A stretch of 64,000 bases of DNA from Actinoplanes regularis (GTDB lineage: Bacteria; Actinomycetota; Actinomycetes; Mycobacteriales; Micromonosporaceae): assembly GCF_900188005.1 (NCBI RefSeq), contig NZ_FZNR01000008.1, positions 275,794 to 339,793 of the forward strand, read 5' to 3'. Below are positions 53,401-60,198 of the stretch, one piece after another. A program made the position numbers and the translations under genes. The notes beneath the pieces are model-generated. The model was given only the letters and a program-made list of their open reading frames with translations. It was not told the DNA's origin and searched no databases. Within the stretch, counting starts at the first letter, position 1; every line of letters begins with the position of its first letter.

Positions 53401-55248
53401 CGGCGTGAGCCTCGTAAACCGGCTTATGGCGGACAGCGCGCACTGCCCAGCGGGCCCTACCGGCCCGAGCAGGAGAATCCCGGTTTCGAGACCGACCGCT
53501 ACGGCAATCCACGGCGCCCGGACGACGAGGACGACCCGCCCTACGGCGGCGGAGGGCGTGGTCCGGGTGACTGGCGTGGTCCTGGCCCTGGCCCCGGCCC
53601 TTCCCGAGGCGGCGGCGGAGCGGCTGCCGGCTGGAACGACTCCGACTCGGGTAACGGTGGCTACCGCGGCGGCGGCCCGGATGGCCCTGGTTACCGCGGC
53701 GGCCCAGATGGCTCCGGTTACCGTGGCGGCCCGGATGGCTCTGGCTACCGCGGTGGTGCACCGGGTGGTGGGGGCTTCCGGGGCAGCATGGACGGTCCAC
53801 CTTCAGGGAAGCCGGTAGATCCGAGCGGTCCCTGGCGTGCCGACGCGAACGGAGCGTCCGCACCGGTCAACGGCACCGTGACCGGAGCCGTCGCACCGTC
53901 CGGCGGCGCTGTGAGCGGTGCCGTCGTACCGCCCGGCGGCGACTGGCGCGCTGAGTTCAACGGCGGCGGAACCGCGGTCAGTACCGCTCCGGTCTCCGGC
54001 GCCGCAGGCTACCGCACCGCCGCGGCTCCGAACAGCGACTGGCGCGCCGACATGAACGGCGGCGGTGGCAGTGCCGCTCCGGTCTCTGGCTATCGTGCCG
54101 CCGCGGCCCCCAGCAACGACTGGCGCGCCGACATGAGCGCAGCGCCGACCGCGGCCCCGGTCTCCGGCGCTGCCAGCTACCGTGCCGCCGCGACCACCAC
54201 GAGTGCAGCCCCCGTCTCCGGCGCCGCTGGCTACCGCGCCGCCGCAACAGCCACTACGAGTGCGGCCCCGGTCTCCGGCGCTGCCGGTTACCGCGCCGCC
54301 GCAACAGCCACCACGAGTGTGGCCCCGGTTTCCGGCGCTGCCGGCTACCGCGCCGCCGCGACCACCACCACGACCGCCGCCCCGGCCACCGACGACTGGC
54401 GCCGCGAACTCGCCCGCGACTCCGGTCCGGCCGACGGCGAGCCCCAACGCTTCAGCACCTCCGATTTCCCACCCTTTCGGCCCAGCGGCTCAGCCGCGGT
54501 CTCGGGAGAGACGAACCTGGCGCTGAGCGCTACCTCGGTGATCTCGGTGCCCCCGGCGGCCGCTCCGGCCGCCGCCCCGGAGGAAGACACCACGTGGCCG
54601 CCGCGCCGCGCTGCCAACGGCGCCGTAGCCCCGCAAGAGGACACCTCCTGGCCGCCGCGCGGGGCTGTCAACGGCGCCGCGGCCCTGCAGGAGGACACTT
54701 CTTGGCCGCCACGGCGCGCTGGGAACGGCGCCGCAGATCTGCAGGAGGACACCACCTGGCCGCCGCGGCGCGCTGGGGACGGCGCCACAGACCTGCAGGA
54801 GGACACCACCTGGCCGCCGCGCCGCGCGGTGAGCGGCGCTCTCTTCGAGAACAGCGGCTCCTACGAGCGGCGCCCGGTCAGCAACGGCCTGCTCTCCGGC
54901 AGCCAGAACGACCTCCTCAACGCGGACGACGAGGACGAGGCGGAGACGTCCAACAGTCCGCTCGCCGCCGTCGGCTACACCGTCGTCTGGTACGGCGTTC
55001 CGGCCGTCCTCTTCATCGTGGGTATCTTCCTGCTCAACAGCGGCCAGCGTTCCCACGCCCTGCAGACCCTCGCCGATGCCGCCCCCGAGTTCGGCATCTC
55101 TCTGACGCTGAGCATCATGGTCGCCTTCGGCCTGCGCTTCGCCACCACCGCCTGGAAGTCCGCCAGCGTGGGCCTCGCCGCCGCGGTCGTCGGCGGTGGC
55201 CTGGCCACGGTCCTGAGCTCCGCCATCACCGGCAACAGCCTCAGCTGA
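50458..55248 (+). CDS. Giant repeat-rich, disordered membrane-anchored protein
   Basis: 1596 residues, GTG start without a clear ribosome site (ATG 50491 is an alternative). Almost the whole length is low complexity, rich in Gly, Pro, Arg, Ser, Trp and Gln. The last 100 residues hold three membrane helices (AAVGYTVVWYGVPAVLFIVGI, LTLSIMVAFGLRFATTAW, ASVGLAAAVVGGGLATVLS), so it is a cytoplasm-facing tail-anchored protein. Several tandem repeats: PSWQQP units (51073-51330), SGRFR-QPEP units (about 52430-52590), four 54-bp GARDPRG units (52951-53166), GYRGGPDG units (about 53665-53760), 18-residue APVSGAAGYRAAAT units (about 53980-54380) and five 54-bp TWPPRRA units (54583-54852). No family recognised. 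It lies next to, and divergent from, dnaB. Function unknown. Confidence 0.8.
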   Translation: MDQREWDYGARMSRDRRAAEAWPVPETEIRESEPRWASLTDTGSMTPSPEALTWQARADAWAQQSDLEPYSGGGGQAIEPANRWTDVTSTGRPAFPADGVGWRSQTAEWRATGARWRQTTEWRSSTGSHVWRSTTEAWQDGEEGTETPGRPTISGTAWATSELESGRESTRDISSTWSETPSWQRDADPGRAATTPVEQTWGSPSTPSWQQPSAQTPSWQQPDQTPSWQQPSQTPSWQQPSAQTPSWQQPDQSPSWQQPSQTSSWQQPGQSSSWQQSAQAPSWQQSSSPTPPRQRAADSWSPSAPAGGYRAAESAAPSSAWDSGRLSPGENTTDVTGWDRSGGPGWQAGPRDDGRHFVREDDRAAWQRADDEWSTRRGRRRAPEPDGQQPSGGTGWSGTADTDNWAGHADTGSIQLSPGSPIADPGPPAPSWGSRSARRNYEAEQGYDDRSGRGYAAEQGGAYGERGGQTPIQYGVRPDSARRAAPEDTPAGASGRIENAAASNGLPGRQRGDDRRAAQGPQRYNANPTNWREDTASWDPEKDDTSNWTRDPDTGQWSRAEEDPRVLAWRAEAARREQMKQEDAEAPAQPTGPSGGDGRRGRRDDGPTGPVGGVQDGPRPRSAMPSGGWSNGEMPGPATPRSGMPGGTPWNGADQPEPTVSGRFRTGQPEPSSSGRFRMDQPEPTVSGRFYTGQPEPSASGRFRADQPEPGPYPTQRVSPDAYGSDSSRRRAPEDDYPAESWRQGPMPPRQNPPRELPAGRSGWSQAGPGAQRELPAGPSRWSESGAQPEPPGRSSWQEERAPRQPGYGAAGPESWQERDPRQSGYGAADAYGARDSRGAGDPRDAREPYGARDPRGAGDPRDAREPYGARDPRGVGDPRDAREPYGARDPRGAGDPRDTREPYGSRQPYGDEAESGRAARRAGGPAYGGPEDNGQSWPDTRRASTARELPAGSSSREPSYGMRELPAAPQRRDDEYGEPARREPRKPAYGGQRALPSGPYRPEQENPGFETDRYGNPRRPDDEDDPPYGGGGRGPGDWRGPGPGPGPSRGGGGAAAGWNDSDSGNGGYRGGGPDGPGYRGGPDGSGYRGGPDGSGYRGGAPGGGGFRGSMDGPPSGKPVDPSGPWRADANGASAPVNGTVTGAVAPSGGAVSGAVVPPGGDWRAEFNGGGTAVSTAPVSGAAGYRTAAAPNSDWRADMNGGGGSAAPVSGYRAAAAPSNDWRADMSAAPTAAPVSGAASYRAAATTTSAAPVSGAAGYRAAATATTSAAPVSGAAGYRAAATATTSVAPVSGAAGYRAAATTTTTAAPATDDWRRELARDSGPADGEPQRFSTSDFPPFRPSGSAAVSGETNLALSATSVISVPPAAAPAAAPEEDTTWPPRRAANGAVAPQEDTSWPPRGAVNGAAALQEDTSWPPRRAGNGAADLQEDTTWPPRRAGDGATDLQEDTTWPPRRAVSGALFENSGSYERRPVSNGLLSGSQNDLLNADDEDEAETSNSPLAAVGYTVVWYGVPAVLFIVGIFLLNSGQRSHALQTLADAAPEFGISLTLSIMVAFGLRFATTAWKSASVGLAAAVVGGGLATVLSSAITGNSLS
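52951..53166 (+). repeat. Four tandem 54-bp coding repeats
   Basis: Copies start with TAC at 52951, 53005, 53059 and 53113. The unit encodes YGARDPRGAGDPRDAREP; the copies differ at only a few bases, implying recent expansion inside the giant gene. Confidence 0.9.
54583..54852 (+). repeat. Five tandem 54-bp coding repeats
   Basis: Units begin at 54583, 54637, 54691, 54745 and 54799 and encode EDT-S/T-WPPRRA-x-x-GA type segments. They are more diverged than the 52951 array but keep exactly 54-bp period. Confidence 0.9.
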
Positions 55249-55565
55249 CCCACAACCGGCCGCTCAAAGCGCCGGAACCACCCACAGCCCGGTCAAGGCC
55301 CTCAGAAGCTGGCCATTCATGGGTCCTTGGACGCTCACCAGCACGATCATCGCGGGGTCGGTGCGCGGCCACATCATGAACCGGTCAGGGCCCTCAGAAA
55401 CCGGCCCACTCACAAACCCGGTCAGGCCCCCAGCTGACGGCGCCCACCAACCGATCAAGGCTCTCGGAAGCTGACCGGCCACGGCTCTCGGAAGCTGACC
55501 CGCTAACGAACCCGGCCAAGCATCCGACAACCGACCCCACCCACCAGCCGATCAAGGCTCTAGGA
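55249..55565. repeat. Degenerate intergenic repeat array (left copy)
   Basis: A 343-bp gap carrying diverged units of the type CCGGTCAAGGCYCTCRGAAGCTG, recognisable at about 55290, 55383, 55417, 55452, 55485 and 55540. The segment 55466-55553 (GGAAGCTGACCGGCCACGG onward) matches 57932-58014 on the far side of the kinase gene. No ORF. Confidence 0.7.
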
Positions 55566-55592
55566 GGGACTGTAAGAAAAATTTACAGTCCC
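55566..55592. terminator. Bidirectional hairpin
   Basis: GGGACTGTAA (55566-55575) and TTACAGTCCC (55583-55592) form a perfect 10-bp stem with a GAAAAAT loop. It touches the stop codon of the minus-strand kinase and also lies downstream of the giant plus-strand gene. Confidence 0.75.
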
Positions 55593-57685
55593 TACAGTCC
55601 CGATAGTCCCGCCGCGGGCAGGGTGAACGTGAAGCAGGAACCGCCGCCGGGGTTGTCCGATGCGGTGATGGTGCCTCCGTGGCGTTCCACGATCCGTTTG
55701 CAGATGGCCAGGCCGAGGCCGGTGCCGTGGTATCCGCTGTCCGGATGCGCGCGATGGAAGTTTTCGAAGATCGAGTTGTGTTGCCCTGGAGGTATCCCGA
55801 TGCCGTTGTCGGCGATACAGATCGTCACGGTGTCGCCGGTGCGGGCCGCGGTGATGGTCAGGGCCGGGGTGACGCCCGGACCGGTGTATTTGATCGCGTT
55901 CCCGATCAAGTTGTCCATCAGTTGGCGCAGTAGGACCGGGTCGGCCTGCACTGCCGGCAGGACACCGATCGTGAACCGGGGTTCCTGCTGGCCGGCCGCC
56001 GCCGCCGAGTCGGACCGGGCGACGGCGATGTCGGCGGTGAGCGCGGTCAGGTCCACCGGGACCGCGGAGACCTCGGCCTTGCGGGCGGTGGTGTACGCGA
56101 GCAGACCGTCGATGAGCCCGCGCATGCGCGCGGCGGCCCGGTCGGCGCGGGTCAGATCGTCGAGGGCCTGGTCGAGGATGGTGTGCGGCGGTAGGTCGGA
56201 CAGCAGGTCGCGGGCTGCGGCGGTCCAGCCGCCGAGGCAGGCGAGAGGGTTGAGCAGGTCGTGCGCGACGACGCCGGCGAAGTTGGTCAGCTCGTCGCGG
56301 TGCCGGCGTTCGGCGGTCACGTCGTGGACGAGGATGACCGCGCTACTGGTTCCGTCGGGGCGTGGCAGGGGGGAGGCGTTGACCCGGACGATGTGTCCCG
56401 GGCCGGTGCCCGGCGGTTGGATCAGGATGTCCTCGCCGCGGACGTTCTCGCCACCCATGGCCCGCATGGAAGGGCGTTCGTGGATTGCGTACGGGGTGCC
56501 GTCGAGGTGGAGGTGCCGGTACCCGGTGTTGCGGATGTCGCGGAAGGGTCCCAGGAGCTCGGTGGCGGCAGGGTTGCGCAGCGACACGTGACCGTCGGGT
56601 TCGACCACCACGAGCCCGCCGGCCACCGTGTCGATGATCGCGGCGAGCAGAGCGGAGTGCGCGGCGGCGCGCTCCTGCTGGGTGACGAGTTCGGCCTTCT
56701 CCCTGGCGAGCGCGACGACCAGCGCGGCGCGTTCATCGCGGCCCAGCGCCAGCGCGAGCCCGACCACGGTGACCAGGGCGAGGAAGAGCTGGACGATGGC
56801 GGCCCGGACGATGGGCTCGGTGACGTGCGCGAACGGCCCGGACTCGTCGAGGGTGTACCGCACCGCGATGACGGTGACCACGCAGTTGTGCAGCAGCAGG
56901 AACGGCGTGCAAAGCCGGGTGGCCACCAGGACGGTTCCGCCGAGCAGCGCGAACGACAGCGGCAGGCGGTCGGTGTACCCGAAACCGGCCAGGTAGACGG
57001 CGGTCGTCCCGGCGAGGATCACCACGTACTCGGCGCGGCGCCACCGCGAGGTGGCAGCCAGCCGTGCCCTGCCATGCCGCAGCCACCCGGCCGCCGAGCC
57101 GAAGCGGGCGGTGACCGTGGTGAGGGCCGCCCCGGCGAATACACCGACCGAACCGATGATCATGATGCCGGTCGTGCGCTGGGTCAGGTACAGGCCGAGG
57201 TGCGTCCATGGCAGGCGTCCAGTGGTCAGCCATTCACCGGTGACCGCGGCAACCGAACCGCAGGCGCTCGCCCCGATCGCAGCGCCGAGCATCCCCCAGA
57301 GATCACGTGGGGCACGCATCGGTGCGATGCCGCCCGCTCCCCACAGCGACGGCCGCCAACGGGCCAGCAGCAGGGCGAAAACGGTACCCTGCAGGACCCC
57401 GCCGATCCCGAAGAGCAGCGCGGCGAGGAGTGTCGGAGTTTTCGTCACCAGCGTTGTCGCGGCGAGGACCAGCGGCAGCGCCACGGCGTCCGCCCAGCGG
57501 GCGCGGGCGTGCCGCTGGGCGCAAAACCAGATCGCCGTCACGCCGGCGGCCGGCCACACCAGGGCGATCCCGGCCGCATCGGTCGCGGTGCGCCATCCCA
57601 GCAGCACCGCGGCGCCGTACACGATGGCGAACAGCGCGGTCCGGGCAAGCGAGCGCGGGTAGGTCATCGTCACCGCGACCTTCAC
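55592..57685 (-). CDS. MASE1 sensor histidine kinase with PAS domain
   Basis: 697 residues. Eight membrane helices in the first 310 residues (ALVWPAAGVTAIWF and GIMIIGSVGVF segments fit the MASE1 sensor), a PAS domain (about 345-465; DTVAGGLVVVEPDGHVSLRN), a phosphoacceptor helix NFAGVVAHDLLNPLACL with the His, and a full ATPase domain: NLIGNAIKYTGPG, CIADNGIGIPPGQHNSIFENF, GTGLGLAICKRIVERHGG. The His-acceptor motif HDLLNPL is of the phytochrome/PAS-kinase kind. No response regulator is adjacent. Both flanks carry related intergenic repeats. ATG 57667 is an alternative start. Confidence 0.92.
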   Translation of the reverse strand: MKVAVTMTYPRSLARTALFAIVYGAAVLLGWRTATDAAGIALVWPAAGVTAIWFCAQRHARARWADAVALPLVLAATTLVTKTPTLLAALLFGIGGVLQGTVFALLLARWRPSLWGAGGIAPMRAPRDLWGMLGAAIGASACGSVAAVTGEWLTTGRLPWTHLGLYLTQRTTGIMIIGSVGVFAGAALTTVTARFGSAAGWLRHGRARLAATSRWRRAEYVVILAGTTAVYLAGFGYTDRLPLSFALLGGTVLVATRLCTPFLLLHNCVVTVIAVRYTLDESGPFAHVTEPIVRAAIVQLFLALVTVVGLALALGRDERAALVVALAREKAELVTQQERAAAHSALLAAIIDTVAGGLVVVEPDGHVSLRNPAATELLGPFRDIRNTGYRHLHLDGTPYAIHERPSMRAMGGENVRGEDILIQPPGTGPGHIVRVNASPLPRPDGTSSAVILVHDVTAERRHRDELTNFAGVVAHDLLNPLACLGGWTAAARDLLSDLPPHTILDQALDDLTRADRAAARMRGLIDGLLAYTTARKAEVSAVPVDLTALTADIAVARSDSAAAAGQQEPRFTIGVLPAVQADPVLLRQLMDNLIGNAIKYTGPGVTPALTITAARTGDTVTICIADNGIGIPPGQHNSIFENFHRAHPDSGYHGTGLGLAICKRIVERHGGTITASDNPGGGSCFTFTLPAAGLSGL

Positions 57686-58172
57686 GTGGAGTCCGACATA
57701 CGCCCTATCGGCCAGTTCCTCTAGGCGCTGAGTCCCGCCAACCTCAGACCGTTTCGCCGCTTACCGTTCGGCGGCCCGCCGCGGCCAGGTCGGCCGGCGA
57801 ACCTCGACCATCAGTGAAACCTGGCCATGATCTTGGACCCGAACACGTTAGTGGGCTATAAGTGCGCTTTAGGTAGGTTTCGGGTTTGAGTTGGAGTCAG
57901 GGCCGCTGGTGGGAGGCGGTTCGGCTGGCTAGGAAGCTGACCGGCCACGGCTCTCGGAAGCCGACCCGCTAACGAACCCAGCCAGGCACCCGACAACCGA
58001 CCCACCCACCAACTGGTCAGGGTCTCGAAGCTGACCCGCCTACGAACCGGTCAGGCCCGAGGCCGGCCCACTGGCCCGGTCAGAACCGTGGAAGGCCGTC
58101 CCGGTCGGGACCGGTGCGGGCAAAACCCGCTCGGATGCTGGGGCTGCTGCGGGTCGTTCTCGGGTGAAAGCA
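57686..58172. other. Gap upstream of the kinase, with the right copy of the intergenic repeat
   Basis: No gene. It contains the kinase promoter region, the 57932-58014 segment that is nearly identical to 55466-55553, and further units (ACTGGTCAGGGTCTCGAAGC at 58012-58031, GAACCGGTCAGGCCC at 58043). An AT-richer patch with CTATAAGTGCG is at about 57855. Confidence 0.6.
57932..58014. repeat. Right copy of the flanking intergenic repeat
   Basis: GGAAGCTGACCGGCCACGG through ACCCACCAACTGG. By eye about 74 of 84 aligned positions agree with 55466-55553 in the same orientation, with one single-base gap. Direct repeats thus flank the MASE1 kinase gene. Confidence 0.75.
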
Positions 58173-58212
58173 CGAAACGGCATGCCGAGCCAGAGCCCGG
58201 CATGCCGTTTCG
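58173..58212. terminator. rpsF operon terminator
   Basis: A perfect 15-bp inverted repeat CGAAACGGCATGCCG (58173-58187) and its complement at 58198-58212 around a 10-nt loop, 18 bp after the rplI stop. Confidence 0.9.
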
Positions 58213-58229
58213 CGATGGTGCGAGAAGCC

Positions 58230-58679
58230 TTACTTGGCGGCGACCACGTTCACCGGGAACGTGGCGGTCACCTCGGGGTGCAGCTTGACCTGGACGTTGT
58301 ACGAGCCCGTGGTCTTGATCTGACCCGGCAGCTCGAGACGACGCCGGTCCAGCGCCGGACCGCCGGCGGCCTTGACGGCCTCGACGATCTCGGTCGGGGT
58401 GATCGAGCCGAACAGGCGGCCGGCGTTGCCGGAACGCGCGCTCAGCGTGACCTTGAGGCCGGACAGCTGGGCCTTGACCTCGTTCGCCTGGCCCAGGTCC
58501 CGGATCTCGCGCGCCTCACGGGCCCGCTTGATGACCACGACCTGCTTCTCGGCGCCCTTGCTCCACTGGATGGCGAAGCCCTGCGGAAGCAGGTAGTTAC
58601 GGCCGTAGCCGTTCTTCACCTCGACGATGTCGCCGGGAGTACCGAGGCCCGAAACCTCCTGAGTGAGGATGATCTTCAT
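58230..58679 (-). CDS. rplI: 50S ribosomal protein L9
   Basis: 149 residues. ATG 58679 gives the universal start MKIILTQEVSGLGTPGD; an ATG 9 bp upstream (58688) exists but is unconserved. N-terminal rRNA-binding domain (about 1-50: KNGYGRNYLLPQGFA), connecting helix, C-terminal domain with GRLFGSITPTEI and the ending PEVTATFPVNVV. Last gene of rpsF-ssb-rpsR-rplI. Confidence 0.97.
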   Translation of the reverse strand: MKIILTQEVSGLGTPGDIVEVKNGYGRNYLLPQGFAIQWSKGAEKQVVVIKRAREAREIRDLGQANEVKAQLSGLKVTLSARSGNAGRLFGSITPTEIVEAVKAAGGPALDRRRLELPGQIKTTGSYNVQVKLHPEVTATFPVNVVAAK

Positions 58680-58693
58680 TTGCGTCATCCCTC

Positions 58694-58933
58694 TCAGCGC
58701 GCCGTCGCCGTGTACGGCAGGAGCGCCATCTCACGGGCGTTCTTGACCGCGCGGGCGATCTGCCGCTGCTGCTGCGAAGTCACACCGGTGACGCGGCGGG
58801 CACGGATCTTGCCGCGGTCAGAGATGAACTTCCGCAGGAGCGCGGTGTCCTTGTAGTCGATGTAGGTGATCCCGTCCTTGTCGAGCGGGTTCACCTTCTT
58901 CTTCGGCTTGCGAAGCGCCGCAGCCTTAGCCAT
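58694..58933 (-). CDS. rpsR: 30S ribosomal protein S18, cysteine-free type
   Basis: 79 residues from ATG 58933 (AGGAGTAAGAGCA upstream). Binds S6 and the central domain of 16S rRNA. The core FISDRGKIRARRVTG and NAREMALLPYT are standard. Where many S18 proteins have a Cys pair that binds zinc (KKxCxFC), this one reads KKKVNPLDKDG, with no cysteine anywhere in the protein. This is the zinc-free form although it sits in the main operon. Overlaps nothing; 35 bp to ssb. Confidence 0.96.
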   Translation of the reverse strand: MAKAAALRKPKKKVNPLDKDGITYIDYKDTALLRKFISDRGKIRARRVTGVTSQQQRQIARAVKNAREMALLPYTATAR

Positions 58934-58968
58934 TGCTCTTACTCCTGAACTCAAGAAAGCCCGAGGGC

Positions 58969-59523
58969 TTAGAAGGGAGGCTCGTCGTCGAACGAGGAGT
59001 TGCCACCGCCGGAACGGTTGCTGGAGGCGGGTGCAGCCGTCGCCCACGGGTCGTCGTAGTCGTTGTTGCTCCGACCACCGCCGCCACCGTTGAACTGCTG
59101 CCGGTTCCCACCGCCGCCACCACTGGAGGCGCCGAAGCCACCCCCACCGCCGCCGGACCGGCTCGTCTTCTGCACCTTCGCCGTGGCGTAGCGCAGGGAC
59201 GGGCCGATCTCGTCGACCTCGAGCTCTACGACGGTGCGCTTCTCTCCCTCTTTGGTGTCGTACGTGCGCTGACGCAGCCGGCCCTGCACGATCACCCGAG
59301 CGCCGCGCTGCAGCGACTCGGAAACGTGCTCGGCGGCGTCACGCCAGACGCTGCACGACAGGAAGAGTGGCTCGCCGTCCTTCCACTCGTTCGACTGCCG
59401 GTCCAAAGTCCGCGGGGTGGAAGCGATACGGAATGAACAGACCGCCGCTCCCGAATTGGTGAAGCGCAGCTCAGGGTCGTTGACCAGGTTGCCAACAACC
59501 GTGATTACGGTTTCTCCAGCCAT
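58969..59523 (-). CDS. ssb: Single-stranded DNA-binding protein
   Basis: 184 residues. OB fold at about 1-110 (ETVITVVGNLVNDPELRFT, VWRDAAEHVSESLQRGARVIVQGRLRQR), a Gly-rich linker of about 60 residues and the acidic tip FDDEPPF that recruits repair and replication partners. Between rpsF and rpsR as in most actinobacteria. Confidence 0.97.
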   Translation of the reverse strand: MAGETVITVVGNLVNDPELRFTNSGAAVCSFRIASTPRTLDRQSNEWKDGEPLFLSCSVWRDAAEHVSESLQRGARVIVQGRLRQRTYDTKEGEKRTVVELEVDEIGPSLRYATAKVQKTSRSGGGGGGFGASSGGGGGNRQQFNGGGGGRSNNDYDDPWATAAPASSNRSGGGNSSFDDEPPF

Positions 59524-59588
59524 GAAACTTCTCCTCGCCGCTCAAGTCGTTGACGCAAAGGGTCTCAGGACCCTCTGACAAAAACGCC

Positions 59589-59879
59589 TCAGCGGGTCTC
59601 GGGACGGATGACCTTGGTCCGCAGGATGGACTCGTTGAGGCGGAGCTGACGATCCAGCTCGGCCACGGCCTCGGGCGTCGCCTGCAGGTCGACGACCGCG
59701 TAGATGCCTTCGGCCTTCTTGTTGATCTCGAACGAGAGCCGGCGACGGCCCCAGACGTCGAGCTTCTCCACCGAGCCACCCGCGGTCCTGATGACGTTCA
59801 GGTACTGGTCGAGCGACGGGGCAACGGTGCGTTCCTCGAGCGAAGGATCGAGGATCACCATGAGTTCGTAATGACGCAA
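59589..59879 (-). CDS. rpsF: 30S ribosomal protein S6
   Basis: 96 residues from TTG 59879, which gives the universal start (M)RHYELMVILDP and lies 8 nt after GGAGG; GTG 59888 would add three residues and sit only 1 nt from the GGAGG. Body: VWGRRRLSFEINKKAEGIYAV and LNESILRTKVIRPE. S6 forms a complex with S18. First gene of the operon, with a structured leader. Confidence 0.95.
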   Translation of the reverse strand: MRHYELMVILDPSLEERTVAPSLDQYLNVIRTAGGSVEKLDVWGRRRLSFEINKKAEGIYAVVDLQATPEAVAELDRQLRLNESILRTKVIRPETR

Positions 59880-60055
59880 GACATTCACCTCCTATGGGCT
59901 TTGCGGCCACGGTCTCTCCGTGGCAGGAGGTCTTGTGTCGAACGCAGAAGAACGCCGTGGAAAACAGTGCCTGCTAGAGACTCACTAGAGGCGACCCACG
60001 GCGATGCGGTCTGCGAACCGAGCCAGCATACCCAGGTGGGGCGCCGTGTCCCAAA
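59880..60055 (-). other. rpsF promoter and untranslated leader region
   Basis: The 176 bp upstream of rpsF hold the leader hairpins described separately and the promoter; no clear -35/-10 pair was identified. Confidence 0.5.
59887..59931 (-). ncRNA. Candidate S6:S18-binding leader of rpsF
   Basis: Read on the minus strand: ACCUCCU (59931-59925) pairs with AGGAGGU (59893-59887), which contains the rpsF ribosome-binding site. Inside it GCCACGG (59924-59918) pairs with CCGUGGC (59912-59906). The 5' strands of the two stems abut, while 12 nt on the 3' side (starting CGC after GGC, giving the CCG element) remain unpaired. Such an asymmetric loop with CCG is what the S6:S18 autoregulatory element carries. 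Binding would hide the ribosome site. Confidence 0.5.
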
Positions 60056-60088
60056 ACGAAGGCCCCGTCCGGTGGACGGGGCCTTCGT
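60056..60088. terminator. Hairpin terminator of the surface-protein gene
   Basis: ACGAAGGCCCCGTCC (60056-60070) and its complement (60074-60088) form a perfect 15-bp stem with a 3-nt loop. Lies about 110 bp after the stop of the minus-strand gene at 60199 and upstream of the rpsF promoter. Confidence 0.85.
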
Positions 60089-60198
60089 CATGCAGAGCCG
60101 CGGGGCGTCCGGCCCAGTTCGTTGGGTGGGACCTGGGGAGGAACGACCACACCGATGAGGTGGGCGCGGTCGCCCCGCGGAGCCTTACAAGGGAAAGC

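Noticed and set aside
51869..53863. 664-codon open frame on the minus strand inside the giant gene
   Set aside because: It mirrors the repetitive high-GC sequence of the plus-strand gene; its protein is Arg/His/Pro-rich nonsense with no domain and no ribosome site.
55592..57685. Insertion sequence or transposon carrying the kinase
   Set aside because: The flanking repeats are direct and not terminal inverted repeats, and no transposase or integrase is present between them.
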